Positions 34,780-43,599 of a stretch of DNA of 64,000 bases are shown one piece after another. How positions within the stretch are numbered: the first letter of the stretch is position 1; each line of letters begins with the position of its first letter. The DNA is from Methylobacterium sp. J-077. Lineage in GTDB: Bacteria > Pseudomonadota > Alphaproteobacteria > Rhizobiales > Beijerinckiaceae. The notes under the pieces are model-generated. The model searched no databases, was not told the origin of the DNA, and saw nothing but the letters and a program-made list of their open reading frames with translations. The DNA lies in NCBI RefSeq assembly GCF_022829365.1, contig NZ_JAKSYJ010000254.1:1-64000 (forward strand), in the 5' to 3' direction. Both the position numbers and the translations under genes were made by a program.

Positions 34780-34808
34780 CTTATAACAATTTCAGAAATT
34801 TCTGAAAA
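34780..34808 (-). promoter_or_regulatory. Predicted cioA promoter with embedded palindromic operator
   Basis: On the minus strand, TTTTCA (34808-34803) and TATAAG (34785-34780) are separated by 17 bp. A perfect 18-bp palindrome, TTTCAGAAATTTCTGAAA (34790-34807), fills the spacer and overlaps the -35 element. A repressor bound there would block RNA polymerase. The GbsR/MarR protein at the end of the operon is the best candidate ligand. It lies 34-62 bp before the cioA start and also lies upstream of the divergent aminotransferase. Confidence 0.6.
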
Positions 34809-34983
34809 GTCGATAACCACAGAAGGACAGCGGCGGCCGTGTGGGCCTGGACGCGCGCGGCCAGACACGGCAGGTTCGAGCGGATTCCCCGAACGATCGG
34901 GCGCTTGCAAGCACGGTGCCCGCCCTCGGGCCGCTGCGTCGCGCGTTGCGCCGCTCACCGGACACCACGAGACCCGTCGCCCC

Positions 34984-36210
34984 ATGGCCGAACCCATTGA
35001 CGCCGTCTCCATCGACGCGCCCATCGACCTCGGCGCCGCGCTCTCGGAGCGCATCCGCGGCATCGGCACGAGCCAGATCGGGCTGGTGGCGGATCGCGGC
35101 CGGGACGATCCCGACGTGGTCAAGCTCTGGATCGGCGAGGGCGACCTGCCGACGCCGCCCTTCATCGTCGAGGCGGCGCACCGGGCGATGCAGGCCGGGC
35201 ATACCCGCTACACCACGTCCCTCGGCCTGCCGACCCTGCGGGCGGCGCTCGGCGCCTACCACGCCCGGCACTGGGGCGTGGACGTGCCGGCCGACCGCTT
35301 CGCCGTCACGGCCGGCGGCATGAACGCGATCATGCAGGCGGCGCAGGCGCTGCTGGAGCCGGGCGACGAGATCATCATCCCCTCCCCGGCCTGGCCGAAC
35401 CTCGCCGAGGCGGTCCGCATCACTGGCGGCGTGCCGGTGACGGTGCCCTACCGGATCCTACCGGACGGGCGCTTCGCGCTGCCGCTCTCCGACATCGCGG
35501 CGGCGCTGACGCCGCGCACCCGGGTGATCATGGTCAACTCGCCCTCGAACCCTACCGGCTGGACTATGCCGCTCGCCGAGATGACGGCTCTGCGCGACCT
35601 CGCCCGCGCGCGCGGCCTGTGGATCCTGTCGGACGAGGTCTACGCGCACTTCACCTACGGCAACCAGATCGCACCGTCGTTCCTGCAGATCTGCACGGAG
35701 GACGACCGCCTGATCGTCACCAATACCTTCTCGAAGAACTGGGCGATGACCGGCTGGCGTGCCGGCTGGGTGATCTTTCCCCGGGGGCTGGCGCCGACCT
35801 TCGCCAAGCTCGGGCAGTACAGCACCACCTCGATCCCGACCTTCATCCAGCACGCCTGCGTCGCGGCGCTGGACGAGGGCGACGGCTTCATCCGCACCAT
35901 GGTCGACCGCTGCGCCGAGGCGAGGGCGATCCTGGTGGAGGGGCTGGCGCGCCTGGCCGGCGTGACGGTGGCGCCGCCGGACGGCGCCTTCTACCTCATG
36001 CCCCGGATCGCCGGTGACGAGCCGAGCCTCGACCTAGCGTTCCGCCTGCTGCGCGACGCCAAGGTCGGCGTCGCCCCGGGCACCGCCTTCGGCCCCGCGG
36101 GCGAAGGCCTGATCCGCATCTGCTTCGCCATCAGCCCGGACTTGGCGCGGGAGGCGGTGCGGCGGTTGTCGGGGGTGTTGGGGAGGGGCTCGTACGGGCG
36201 GGCGAACTGA
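34984..36210 (+). CDS. PLP-dependent class I/II aminotransferase
   Basis: 408-residue fold-type I aminotransferase. PLP-binding Lys251 lies in NTFSKNWAMTGWRAGW; SPSNPTGW, SDEVYAHF and the final Arg-containing EGLIRICFA are also conserved. Substrate cannot be fixed: aspartate, aromatic or branched-chain acids are all possible, and annotation as pyridoxal-dependent aspartate-type transaminase is usual. ATG at 34984. It diverges from cioA. Confidence 0.9.
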   Translation: MAEPIDAVSIDAPIDLGAALSERIRGIGTSQIGLVADRGRDDPDVVKLWIGEGDLPTPPFIVEAAHRAMQAGHTRYTTSLGLPTLRAALGAYHARHWGVDVPADRFAVTAGGMNAIMQAAQALLEPGDEIIIPSPAWPNLAEAVRITGGVPVTVPYRILPDGRFALPLSDIAAALTPRTRVIMVNSPSNPTGWTMPLAEMTALRDLARARGLWILSDEVYAHFTYGNQIAPSFLQICTEDDRLIVTNTFSKNWAMTGWRAGWVIFPRGLAPTFAKLGQYSTTSIPTFIQHACVAALDEGDGFIRTMVDRCAEARAILVEGLARLAGVTVAPPDGAFYLMPRIAGDEPSLDLAFRLLRDAKVGVAPGTAFGPAGEGLIRICFAISPDLAREAVRRLSGVLGRGSYGRAN

Positions 36211-36277
36211 TCCGCAGGGCCTACGGTTTCAGCTCCGGGGCAAGAGTGGGGATCCCGCATCGCTGGATGAAACGCAG

Positions 36278-36376
36278 GTCCCTCTCCCGTGCCGGAGAGG
36301 GACAGGGTGAGGGGACAGGTTTGTCCGGTGAGGTCGCCTCCCTCACCCCAACCCTATCCCGCACGGGCGAGGGAGT
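36278..36376. repeat. Inverted pair of CCCTCTCCCG-type palindromic repeats
   Basis: Two opposite copies of a dispersed repeat: TCCCTCTCCCGTGCCGGAGA at 36279 followed by AGGGTGAGGGG, and CCTCACCCCAACCCTATCCC at 36340 followed by GCACGGGCGAGGGAG. Each half is itself palindromic. The region 36211-36467 between two convergent genes contains nothing else recognisable, and the pair may act as a bidirectional transcription stop. Confidence 0.65.
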
Positions 36377-36467
36377 CCGTCGCGCCTCACGGACGCCGAT
36401 GTGAGCCTCACAGCGAGGGCGGGCCGCGCGCCTGTCAGACCCGCCCCCCTCCTTCGGCCAATAACCC

Positions 36468-37394
36468 TCACCGCCCCCAGCGCAGCACCAGCGCATCGTT
36501 GCGCTGCGCCAGCTCGATCAGCGCCGCGCGCGTGTCGGGATGGAGCGGCTGGAGCGGCAGGCGGGCGGTCTCGTGGGCGATGATGCCGCCCTCGGCCATC
36601 AGCGCCTTGCAGGCGAGCAGCCCGCATTGCCGGTTCTCGTGGTTGATCAGCGGCAGCCAGCGCGCGTAGGCGTCGAGGGCCTCGCTCCGGCGGCCGGCCG
36701 CGTAGGCGTCGGTGATCTGGCGGATGCCGTCCGGATAGGCGCCGCCGGTCATCGCCCCGGTGGCGCCGGCATCGAGATCGGCCATCAAAGTGATCGCCTC
36801 CTCGCCGTCCCAGGGGCCGACCACCGCGTCGCCGCCCTGCGCGATCAGTTCGCGCAGCTTGCCCGCCGCCCCCGGGGTCTCGATCTTGAAGTAAGAGACG
36901 TTTTCGATCTCGCGGGCCATGCGGGCCAGGAACGCAGCCGCGAGCGGCGTGCCCGCCACCGGCGCGTCCTGAATCATGATCGGGATCGCGATCGCGTCCG
37001 AGACGCCGCGGAAGAAATCGTAGACGCCGAGGTCCGGCACCCGGATCGTGGCGCCGTGATAGGGCGGCATGACCATCACCATGGCCGCCCCGGCGTCTTG
37101 CGCCCGGCGCGAGCGCTCGGCGCAGACCTGGGTGGCGAAATGCGTGGTCGTCACGATCACCGGCACCCGGCCCGCCACATGCTCGAGCACCGCGTGCATC
37201 ACGGTCTCGCGCTCGGCGTCGGTGAGGACGAACTGCTCGGAGAAGTTCGCCAGGATGCAGATCCCGTGGCTGCCGGCGTCGATCATGAAGTCGATCGCCC
37301 GGCGCTGTCCGTCGAGATCGAGGGCGCCTGCGGCGTCGAACACCGTGGGGGCGACGGGGAAGACGCCCCGGTAGGGCTGGGCCGTCGAACGCAT
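36468..37394 (-). CDS. Probable L-2-keto-3-deoxyarabonate dehydratase (DapA/NAL superfamily)
   Basis: 308-residue member of the class I aldolase-like DHDPS/NAL superfamily. Schiff-base Lys170 lies in YFKIETPGAAGKLREL. The Tyr usual in DapA is missing (IMIQDAPVAGT), and GPWDGEEAITL and LINHENRQCG match what I remember of the Azospirillum L-2-keto-3-deoxyarabonate dehydratase of oxidative arabinose catabolism. Other sugar-acid or hydroxyproline-pathway (pyrroline hydroxycarboxylate deaminase) roles are possible. ATG at 37394. No other arabinose gene is in view. Confidence 0.75.
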   Translation of the reverse strand: MRSTAQPYRGVFPVAPTVFDAAGALDLDGQRRAIDFMIDAGSHGICILANFSEQFVLTDAERETVMHAVLEHVAGRVPVIVTTTHFATQVCAERSRRAQDAGAAMVMVMPPYHGATIRVPDLGVYDFFRGVSDAIAIPIMIQDAPVAGTPLAAAFLARMAREIENVSYFKIETPGAAGKLRELIAQGGDAVVGPWDGEEAITLMADLDAGATGAMTGGAYPDGIRQITDAYAAGRRSEALDAYARWLPLINHENRQCGLLACKALMAEGGIIAHETARLPLQPLHPDTRAALIELAQRNDALVLRWGR

Positions 37395-38070
37395 GCGCGA
37401 TCCTCCGCCAAGGCGGGCCGCGCGCCCCGGCTCACAGGGAAGTCCGGTCCGGGCCGATCCCGGGGACACGGGCCCGCCCCGGGATCGGCAACACGCGCGC
37501 ACTGTGCCGAAGGATCATCCGAGATCAACGGCCGTCCCGGCGCCGGTTCGACAAAAGCCGCGATGTGTTTGCGCGGTGCCGGAGCGCGGGACGGAAGCCT
37601 TACGCGGTCAGCGCAACCAGGAATGAGCGTGAGAAATATTATTCCCTACCAACAGCCTGAGGACCTGATCGACGCTCGATCATCCACCCTGCCATCCCGA
37701 AGCTAAAGAGCAGAGTTCGGGATCAAAAAACAATTCTTGATCACGGCTTTGCACTGTCGGCAGCTCGGAACATCAGGCTCGCCCGCGGATGCCGAAGGCT
37801 TGGCCGCCGCACGGATCGGAAGAACCAACCTGCGGAAAATCCGGAGCCTCTTAGAAAACCTTGCTTTCGGGCGATGGAGCTGCCGCGGCGCGGCGTAGGC
37901 GCCAACGGCCGCGCTTGGTATAGGACACTCGGCTTGGTGCTGTCGGTGATGACCCGGCGGTGGGCGGCCCCGATTTTCCTGTTCTTCCCTTCCGGCCCTG
38001 CCTCCCAGTCTTCCCGAAGGCGGTCGGGATTTTTCCCGATAATTTCAATAGTATCGATCCGGAGTTCATC
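37395..38070. other. Intergenic region with a perfect 13-bp hairpin
   Basis: 676 bp between the divergent dehydratase and ABC-transporter genes. GCCGATCCCGGGG (37453-37465) pairs perfectly with CCCCGGGATCGGC (37477-37489) in the 5' region of the dehydratase transcript. Bases 37620-37740 are AT-rich and may hold promoters. Open frames at 37740-38060 look degenerate and match no family I know. Confidence 0.45.
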
Positions 38071-38850
38071 ATGATACGTGTTGTTTCCGCTTCCTTCGCG
38101 GCTGTTTTCGCTGCTGCAACGCTCCTCCTCGGCGGATCGGCACGGGCCGACGACATCGAGGCGATCCGCGCCGCCAAGACCCTGCGGATCGGCACCGAGG
38201 GGACCTACGCGCCATTCAGCTTCCACGACGCCTCCGGGGCGCTGGTCGGCTTCGACGTGGAGATCGGCCGCAAGGTCGCCGAGAAGCTGGGCGTCGCCCC
38301 GCAATTCATCGAGGGCAAGTGGGACGGGTTGATCGCCGGGCTCGACGCCAAGCGCTACGACGTGGTGATCAATCAAGTCGGCATTACCGGGGAGCGCCAG
38401 GCGAAATTCGACTTCTCTGAGCCGTATATCCGCTCCCGGGCCGTGCTGATCACCCGCGCCGACAACGCCGCGATCAAATCCTTCGCTGATCTGAAGGGTA
38501 AGAAGTCGGCCCAGAGCCTGAGCAGCAACTTCGCGCGGCTGGCCAGCGAGGCGGGAGCCGAGCTGGTCGGCACCGACGGGTTCGACCAGTCGATCCAGCT
38601 GGTCGTCACCGGCCGCGCCGACGCGACCCTCAACGACAGCCTGTCGTTCCTCGACTTTCACAAGAAGCAGCCGAACGCCCCCGTGAAGATCGTCGCCCAG
38701 AAGGATGACGCGGACGCCTCCGGCATCCTCCTGCGCAAGAACAACCCCGACTTGAAGGCGGCGATCGACAACGCGCTCGCGGAGATCAAGGCTGACGGCA
38801 GCTACGCGGCGATCGCGCAGACGTATTTTGGGGCGGACGTTTCGCGGTAG
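38071..38850 (+). CDS. Periplasmic amino-acid-binding protein of ABC importer
   Basis: 259 residues; Sec signal peptide (MIRVVSASFAAVFAAATLLLGG, cleavage after SARA) and a family-3 solute-binding domain (LRIGTEGTYAPFSFHD, GFDVEIGRKVAEKLG, WDGLIAGLDAKRYDVV). It is closest in style to cystine/polar amino-acid binding proteins (FliY/TcyA-like). The ATG at 38071 has CCGGAG upstream. It is 149 bp ahead of the permease and ATPase genes. Confidence 0.92.
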   Translation: MIRVVSASFAAVFAAATLLLGGSARADDIEAIRAAKTLRIGTEGTYAPFSFHDASGALVGFDVEIGRKVAEKLGVAPQFIEGKWDGLIAGLDAKRYDVVINQVGITGERQAKFDFSEPYIRSRAVLITRADNAAIKSFADLKGKKSAQSLSSNFARLASEAGAELVGTDGFDQSIQLVVTGRADATLNDSLSFLDFHKKQPNAPVKIVAQKDDADASGILLRKNNPDLKAAIDNALAEIKADGSYAAIAQTYFGADVSR

Positions 38851-38999
38851 TTAGATCGTAGCAGGGTTAGGGCAGCCACCGGACACGGGCACCCTGTCGC
38901 GCCACGGGCGATCCGAAACCAACCCGAAAAAATCCCGCGCGCGATCCGCGCCGCAAACCCGTATAGACCCTCGCCCGATCCCGCAGGAAACACCGTCCC

Positions 39000-39680
39000 G
39001 TGCCGCACTGGCTCGACCTCATGCTCCAGTCGCTTGGGCCGTTGCTCGAATCCTGTTTCCGGTTCACCGTGCCGCTGACGCTGATCGCCTTCGTGCTCGG
39101 GTTGAGCTTGGCATTGGTGATCGCGCTCGCGCGGCTGTTCGGGCCGCGGCCGCTGGCGGCGCTCGCCTGGACCTATGTCTGGATGTTTCGCGGCACGCCG
39201 CTCCTCGTGCAGCTGTTCGTGATCTTCTACGGCCTGCCGAGCGTCGGCATCCTGATCGACGCGTTTCCGGCGGCGGTGATCGGCTTCACGCTGAATATCG
39301 GCGCCTACGCGTCCGAGATCGTGCGCGCCGCCATCGCGTCGATCCCGAAGGGGCAGTGGGAGGCCGCCTATGCCACCGGCATGACCCCGGCCCAGGCGAT
39401 GCGCCGCACGATCCTGCCCCAGGCGGCGCGTGTGGCGGTGCCGTCCCTGTCCAACACCTTCATCGCCCTGGTGAAGGATACCTCGCTCGCCGCCGCCATC
39501 ACGGTGCCGGAGATGTTCCAGGCGGCCCAGCGCATCGTCGCGGTCACCTACGAGCCGTTGATCCTCTATGTCGAGGCGGCCCTGATCTACCTGGTACTGT
39601 GCTCGGGCCTGTCCTGGCTTCAGAGCGGGCTGGAGCGGCGCCTCGGACGCTACGGCGGCTACCTGGAGGCCCGGGCATGA
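39000..39680 (+). CDS. Amino-acid ABC transporter permease
   Basis: 226-residue inner-membrane permease of the HisM/GlnP family. It has the EAA coupling motif (EAAYATGMTPAQAMRRTILP) and the C-terminal TSLAAAITVPEMFQAAQ. A GTG start at 39000 gives the normal length. Its stop overlaps the ATPase start (ATGA). A single permease gene suggests a homodimeric channel. Confidence 0.93.
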   Translation: MPHWLDLMLQSLGPLLESCFRFTVPLTLIAFVLGLSLALVIALARLFGPRPLAALAWTYVWMFRGTPLLVQLFVIFYGLPSVGILIDAFPAAVIGFTLNIGAYASEIVRAAIASIPKGQWEAAYATGMTPAQAMRRTILPQAARVAVPSLSNTFIALVKDTSLAAAITVPEMFQAAQRIVAVTYEPLILYVEAALIYLVLCSGLSWLQSGLERRLGRYGGYLEARA

Positions 39681-40432
39681 TCACCCTCCAGGCTATAGAA
39701 AAACGCTTCGGCGACACCCCGATCCTGCGCGGCGTCGACCTGACGGTGCCGGAGGGCCAGGTCACGGCGCTGATCGGCCCGTCGGGCTCGGGCAAGTCGA
39801 CCCTGCTGCGCTGCGTGAACCTGCTGGAGATCCCGCAGGCCGGCACGCTGGTTCTGGGCGACCAGCGCCTCGACTTCCGGCCCGGCGCGCCGCCGCCCCG
39901 GCGGGACGTGCTCGCGGTGCGCCGCCAGACCGGCATGGTGTTCCAGAATTTTCAGCTGTTTCCCCACCGCACGGTGATCGAGAACATCACCGAGGGGCTG
40001 ATCACCGTGGGCAAGTGGCCCAAGGAGGCGGCCGGGGTCCGGGCGCTGGAGCTGCTGGAGCGGGTCGGCCTCGCCCACAAGGCCGAGGCCTGGCCGGCTA
40101 GCCTATCCGGCGGCCAGCAGCAGCGCGTGGCGATTGCCCGGGCGCTCGCCCCCTCCCCGCGCCTGCTGCTGTGCGACGAGCCGACCTCGGCGCTCGATCC
40201 GGAGCTCGCTGCCGAGGTGGTGGACGTGCTGGCCGGCCTCGCCCGCGAGGGCATGACCATGCTGATGGCGACCCACGACCTGCGCCTCGCCCGCCGGGTC
40301 GCCGACGCGGTGGTGTTCCTCGACGGCGGCACCGTGGTGGAGCAGGGACCGCCGGTCGAGCTGTTCGCCCGGCCCGCCGATCCGCGCACCCGCCGCTTCG
40401 TCCAGACGCTGCTCGGCGAGGTCGGGGGCTGA
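39677..40432 (+). CDS. Amino-acid ABC transporter ATP-binding protein
   Basis: 251-residue ABC ATPase with Walker A GPSGSGKST, Q-loop VFQNFQLFPH, signature LSGGQQQRVAIARAL, Walker B LLLCDEPTSALD and switch ATHDLRLARR. It belongs to the GlnQ/TcyN polar amino-acid group. Translation is coupled to the permease. The stop falls directly at the edge of a decayed OPT transporter. Confidence 0.95.
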   Translation: MITLQAIEKRFGDTPILRGVDLTVPEGQVTALIGPSGSGKSTLLRCVNLLEIPQAGTLVLGDQRLDFRPGAPPPRRDVLAVRRQTGMVFQNFQLFPHRTVIENITEGLITVGKWPKEAAGVRALELLERVGLAHKAEAWPASLSGGQQQRVAIARALAPSPRLLLCDEPTSALDPELAAEVVDVLAGLAREGMTMLMATHDLRLARRVADAVVFLDGGTVVEQGPPVELFARPADPRTRRFVQTLLGEVGG

Positions 40433-41043
40433 GTGCTGGCCGGACAGGCAGTGCAGGCTCAGGAGATCGTCGCAAGTGAACGCGCCGTTCAGGCCGTCGC
40501 CCAGCACATTGAAGCCGGTGATGGCGAGCCCGATCGTCCCGGCGGCAGCGGTCGCCGCCAGCCGGTCGCGCAGGCCCTTCCTTCCGGAACCGTTTGGCCG
40601 GTCTTGAGCACCCCGACGGCGGCGACGCCCGCCGGTTAAGGCAGGTCGCTGCCCGGGACGAGGGCGCGGCGCAGGGGGATCGAGAACGTCAGGCCGGGTA
40701 GCCCGCCCAGCGCGCAGACCGCACTGATCTGCCAGAACGGGAAGCCGTGCCAATGCCCGATCAGCATCAGGCCCGACAGCGCCAGCACGACGTTGCACAG
40801 GGTGCCGGCGGAAGCCTGGGTCTGGACGATGCTGTTCTTGAGGATGCTGGCGCCGCCCATCTGTCGGAACGCACCCATCGAGATCAGCGCGGTCCGGATC
40901 GAGGACGAGAACGTCCTCCCGGTCTTCAACCCCATAGAGTGGTTGGCCGCCGTGAACACGACGGTGATGACCGCCCCGAGCACGATGCCGCGCAGGGTCA
41001 AGTCCACTTGGCAGGCCGGTATCGTCAGCCTGCGGGCGCCCAT
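40433..41043 (-). pseudogene. OPT-family oligopeptide transporter remnant
   Basis: The ATG at 41043 opens a frame whose product, LTLRGIVLGAVITVVFTAAN onward, with GLKTGRTFSSSI, SILKNSIVQTQASAGTL and IPLRRALVPGSDLP, matches the N-terminus of oligopeptide (OPT) transporters. A stop codon replaces the Tyr of the family SDLPYPEG motif. The same frame continues PAGVAAVGVLKTG, and then similarity moves to another frame (GLRDRLAATAAAGTIGL) before ending at the ABC gene. Nonsense mutation, frameshift and 3' deletion make it non-functional. Confidence 0.75.
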
Positions 41044-41442
41044 CGCCCCCCGTAATGTCGTGTCGCACACCGACCGGATCGCGAAGGCTATCCGACCTGC
41101 GGTGTTGCGAATGGTTCGGGGTGTTCCAGAGGTGGGGGATCGGCGCGTGGCCGACCGCATTCCGCGCCAATCGAGGCCTGCCTTCGACCTGCCAAGCTGG
41201 ATCTTGCACGCGAGAGTACGGGCGGTCGTTCGAGATCTATTTGATTTAAATCTTCCCAGTAGTCAGTTCGATAAATGTAAAAAATTTACATTTTCACAAA
41301 TACAAAATATTCTATACTCCGGTAAGAATGTTACATTGCCGCAGCTTGAGCCGGACCTTATCGAGAGCGGGTTGTTGGCTACGTCAGGGGCGCCGACGAT
41401 TGAGGGACCGCTTGTGCCCTCGCCCGATATGCATGAGCACCC
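41044..41442. promoter_or_regulatory. AT-rich palindromic region upstream of the Crp/Fnr gene
   Basis: The section 41230-41340 is strongly AT-rich. It contains an FNR-box-like TTGATTTAAATCTT (41241-41254, against consensus TTGAT-N4-ATCAA) and a 9-bp inverted repeat AAATGTAAA-AAA-TTTACATTT (41273-41293). Both lie 150-200 bp before the regulator start. They are likely control sites, possibly for autoregulation; no gene is visible here. Confidence 0.5.
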
Positions 41443-42195
41443 GTGGCACAGCTTCAGCAGGCCGACCTGCGCAATCAACTCCTCCGGGCGCTGGCGCCGG
41501 AAGATTTCGCAGCACTGCAGCCTGGGTTGCGCCCGGAAGACATGCCTGTCCGGCAGGTCTTGATCGCCCCCCACACAAAGATCGAGACCGTCCATTTTGT
41601 CGAGGCCGGCATCGTCTCCGTGACGAACGACGGCACGCGCGGCCGGGTGGAGATCGGGCTGATTGGCCGTGAAGGTCTGGTCGGATCCGCCCCCATCCTG
41701 CTCGGTGACGACCGCACCCCCTACACGCATTTCGTGCAGGCGGCCGGGCACATGCTGTCGATCGATGCGCGCGAGCTGCTCCGGGTGGCGGAGGAGCGCC
41801 CGGCCTTGCGCCTTCTGCTGCTCCGCTACATCCACACCTACTTCGCGCAGACCGCGCAGACGGCGTTCGCCAATGCGCGGGGCAACACCTCAATGCGGCT
41901 GGCCCGCTGGTTGCTGATGTACCAGGACCGGAGCGACGGTGACACCGTGAAGGTGACGCACGAGTTCATGTCGCTGATGCTGGGCGTCGAACGGGCTGGC
42001 GTGACCACCGCCCTGAGACGGCTGGAGCAGGACGCTTTCGTCCGCAAGCACCGCGGCCTCGTCGAGATCATCGACCGCGAGGGGCTGCTCGGCCTTGCGG
42101 GCGACAGCTACGGCATGGCCGAGGCCGAATATGACCGTCTGATCGATGGGCTCGGTGCCGGAGCGAGAGGCTGCAACCCGCTGACGCCCTCGTAG
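41443..42195 (+). CDS. Crp/Fnr-family transcriptional regulator
   Basis: 250 residues: cyclic-nucleotide-binding-like sensor domain (about 10-140) and a C-terminal winged helix (THEFMSLMLGVERAGVTTALRRLE). No N-terminal Cys cluster is present, so it is not an oxygen-sensing Fe-S FNR. This subgroup is common and multi-copy in Methylobacterium and Bradyrhizobium relatives. GTG start at 41443. The AT-rich upstream palindromes are candidate binding sites. Confidence 0.9.
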   Translation: MAQLQQADLRNQLLRALAPEDFAALQPGLRPEDMPVRQVLIAPHTKIETVHFVEAGIVSVTNDGTRGRVEIGLIGREGLVGSAPILLGDDRTPYTHFVQAAGHMLSIDARELLRVAEERPALRLLLLRYIHTYFAQTAQTAFANARGNTSMRLARWLLMYQDRSDGDTVKVTHEFMSLMLGVERAGVTTALRRLEQDAFVRKHRGLVEIIDREGLLGLAGDSYGMAEAEYDRLIDGLGAGARGCNPLTPS

Positions 42196-42233
42196 AGACC
42201 CTCATAAAACTCCGGAACACGGGCGTCCTCTCA

Positions 42234-42578
42234 TTGCTCGCGACGGTGCAGCGGGCGTTTCGTGACAGGCTACTCCGCCGACACCGGATCGATGCCGGCT
42301 CCGCCCGCGTTCTCTTGCAGGCTTACCGTCTCGGGAGGATCGTCGTGGGACTCAGTGCTTTCGTCTTCTTCGTCGTGCCCTGGATGCTCGTAGCAGCCTG
42401 GCTGTTCCGATCGTCGGGCGGTTTCAGAATGGGCGTGCCCGCGACGCCCTGGCGAGCGCTGACGGATTTCCCGGAGCCGCAGCGGGACCAGCGGACCATA
42501 GTCGACGCCGACGCCGTGCCGAAGGGCGCGGCGAATGATACGGCCGACGACAAGCATCAGCCGTTCCAGGCCGGGTAA
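42234..42578 (+). CDS. Hypothetical single-span membrane protein (uncertain)
   Basis: Possible 114-residue product from a TTG at 42234. It has one hydrophobic stretch (VGLSAFVFFVVPWMLVAAWL) after a basic N-terminus, and a polar tail. A coherent membrane helix is the only support; codon quality is mediocre and I recognise no family. The rest of 42196-42836 shows nothing else. Confidence 0.3.
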   Translation: MLATVQRAFRDRLLRRHRIDAGSARVLLQAYRLGRIVVGLSAFVFFVVPWMLVAAWLFRSSGGFRMGVPATPWRALTDFPEPQRDQRTIVDADAVPKGAANDTADDKHQPFQAG

Positions 42579-42836
42579 GCGGCTGCGAACGACCATCCTC
42601 ATCATCGCGAACGCAGCGAAGCAACCTGGGGCAGCGTGCGATCTGCGAATGTCGCGTATCCTTGAGCCACCTGCCTCGGCGCGCCGGACCGGAACGGCCG
42701 GTCGCCGCGCCCGTCTATCTCCGGGCCTGACGCCCGGACATCGCCTCTGCGGCGATCCATTCGGGAAACCCTGTGCCGTCCGGCGGGTGCCTGACAATCC
42801 GGCTTCGACGCCGGAGGCAGCCGAGAGGGCCCGGTC

Positions 42837-43577
42837 TTGAGCGAGGCGACCTATCCTCCCCTCGATGTGCTCAAGCCCGTGGCCGAGGGCGTCTGGATCG
42901 TCGATAGCGGCCCCCTGCGAGTCCTGGGCCTGCCGCTTCCCGTACGGATGACCGTGATCCGGCTCGGCGATGGCACCCTGTGGCTCCACACGCCGACGCG
43001 CTACGAGGCGGGCCTGCATCGGGCGATCGCGGCCCTGGGGCCGATCCGCCACCTCGTCGCGCCCAACATCGCGCATTGGACGTTCGTGAAGGCGTGGCAG
43101 AGCCATTGTCCGGAGGCCCTGACCTGGGCGGCTCCGAACTTGCGCGAGCGCGGCCCGGTGCGCCGCTCCGGCCTGAGGATCGACCGTGTGCTCACAGATA
43201 CGGCGGCGCCCGGATGGGCCTCGGACCTGCGCCAGATCGTAGTCCCGGGCGGCCTCGGCTTCCGCGAGGTCGCGTTTTTCCACGGCCGCAGCCGGACGCT
43301 GGTGCTGACCGATCTCGTCGTCAACCTGGAACCCGCGAAGATGCCGGCGCTCCTGCGTCCGCTGCTGCGCCTGGCCGGCATGACTGCACCGCACGGCCAG
43401 CCGCCGCCCTATCTGCGCTTCGTGATCAAGCTGCAACAGCGCGAGGCAGCGCGGGCGGCCGCAGATATAGTCGCGCGCGAACCCACCATTGTGATCTTCG
43501 CGCACGGGCTGTGGTTCGCTCGAGACGGCACCGACCGCCTGCGGCGCTCGCTGCGCTGGCTCGGCGATTTTTCTTGA
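42837..43577 (+). CDS. DUF4336 domain protein
   Basis: 246-residue protein of the DUF4336 family, distantly related to metallo-beta-lactamase folds (MTVIRLGDGTLWLHTPTRY, HLVAPNIAHWTFVKAW, LVLTDLVVNLEP). Canonical metal-binding HxHxDH is not apparent. TTG start at 42837, with the coding frame intact throughout. Function unknown. Confidence 0.82.
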   Translation: MSEATYPPLDVLKPVAEGVWIVDSGPLRVLGLPLPVRMTVIRLGDGTLWLHTPTRYEAGLHRAIAALGPIRHLVAPNIAHWTFVKAWQSHCPEALTWAAPNLRERGPVRRSGLRIDRVLTDTAAPGWASDLRQIVVPGGLGFREVAFFHGRSRTLVLTDLVVNLEPAKMPALLRPLLRLAGMTAPHGQPPPYLRFVIKLQQREAARAAADIVAREPTIVIFAHGLWFARDGTDRLRRSLRWLGDFS

Positions 43578-43599
43578 GCGCGCAAAGGCCTGCCGGCGC

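Noticed and set aside
36211..36467. Possible CRISPR-like repeat array
   Set aside because: Only two inverted copies of a common dispersed palindrome; no direct repeats with regular spacers.
37741..38195. Frames overlapping the start of the ABC binding-protein gene, considered as a transposase remnant
   Set aside because: No DDE motif or terminal inverted repeats could be seen; the sequence is too short and degenerate to support an IS call.
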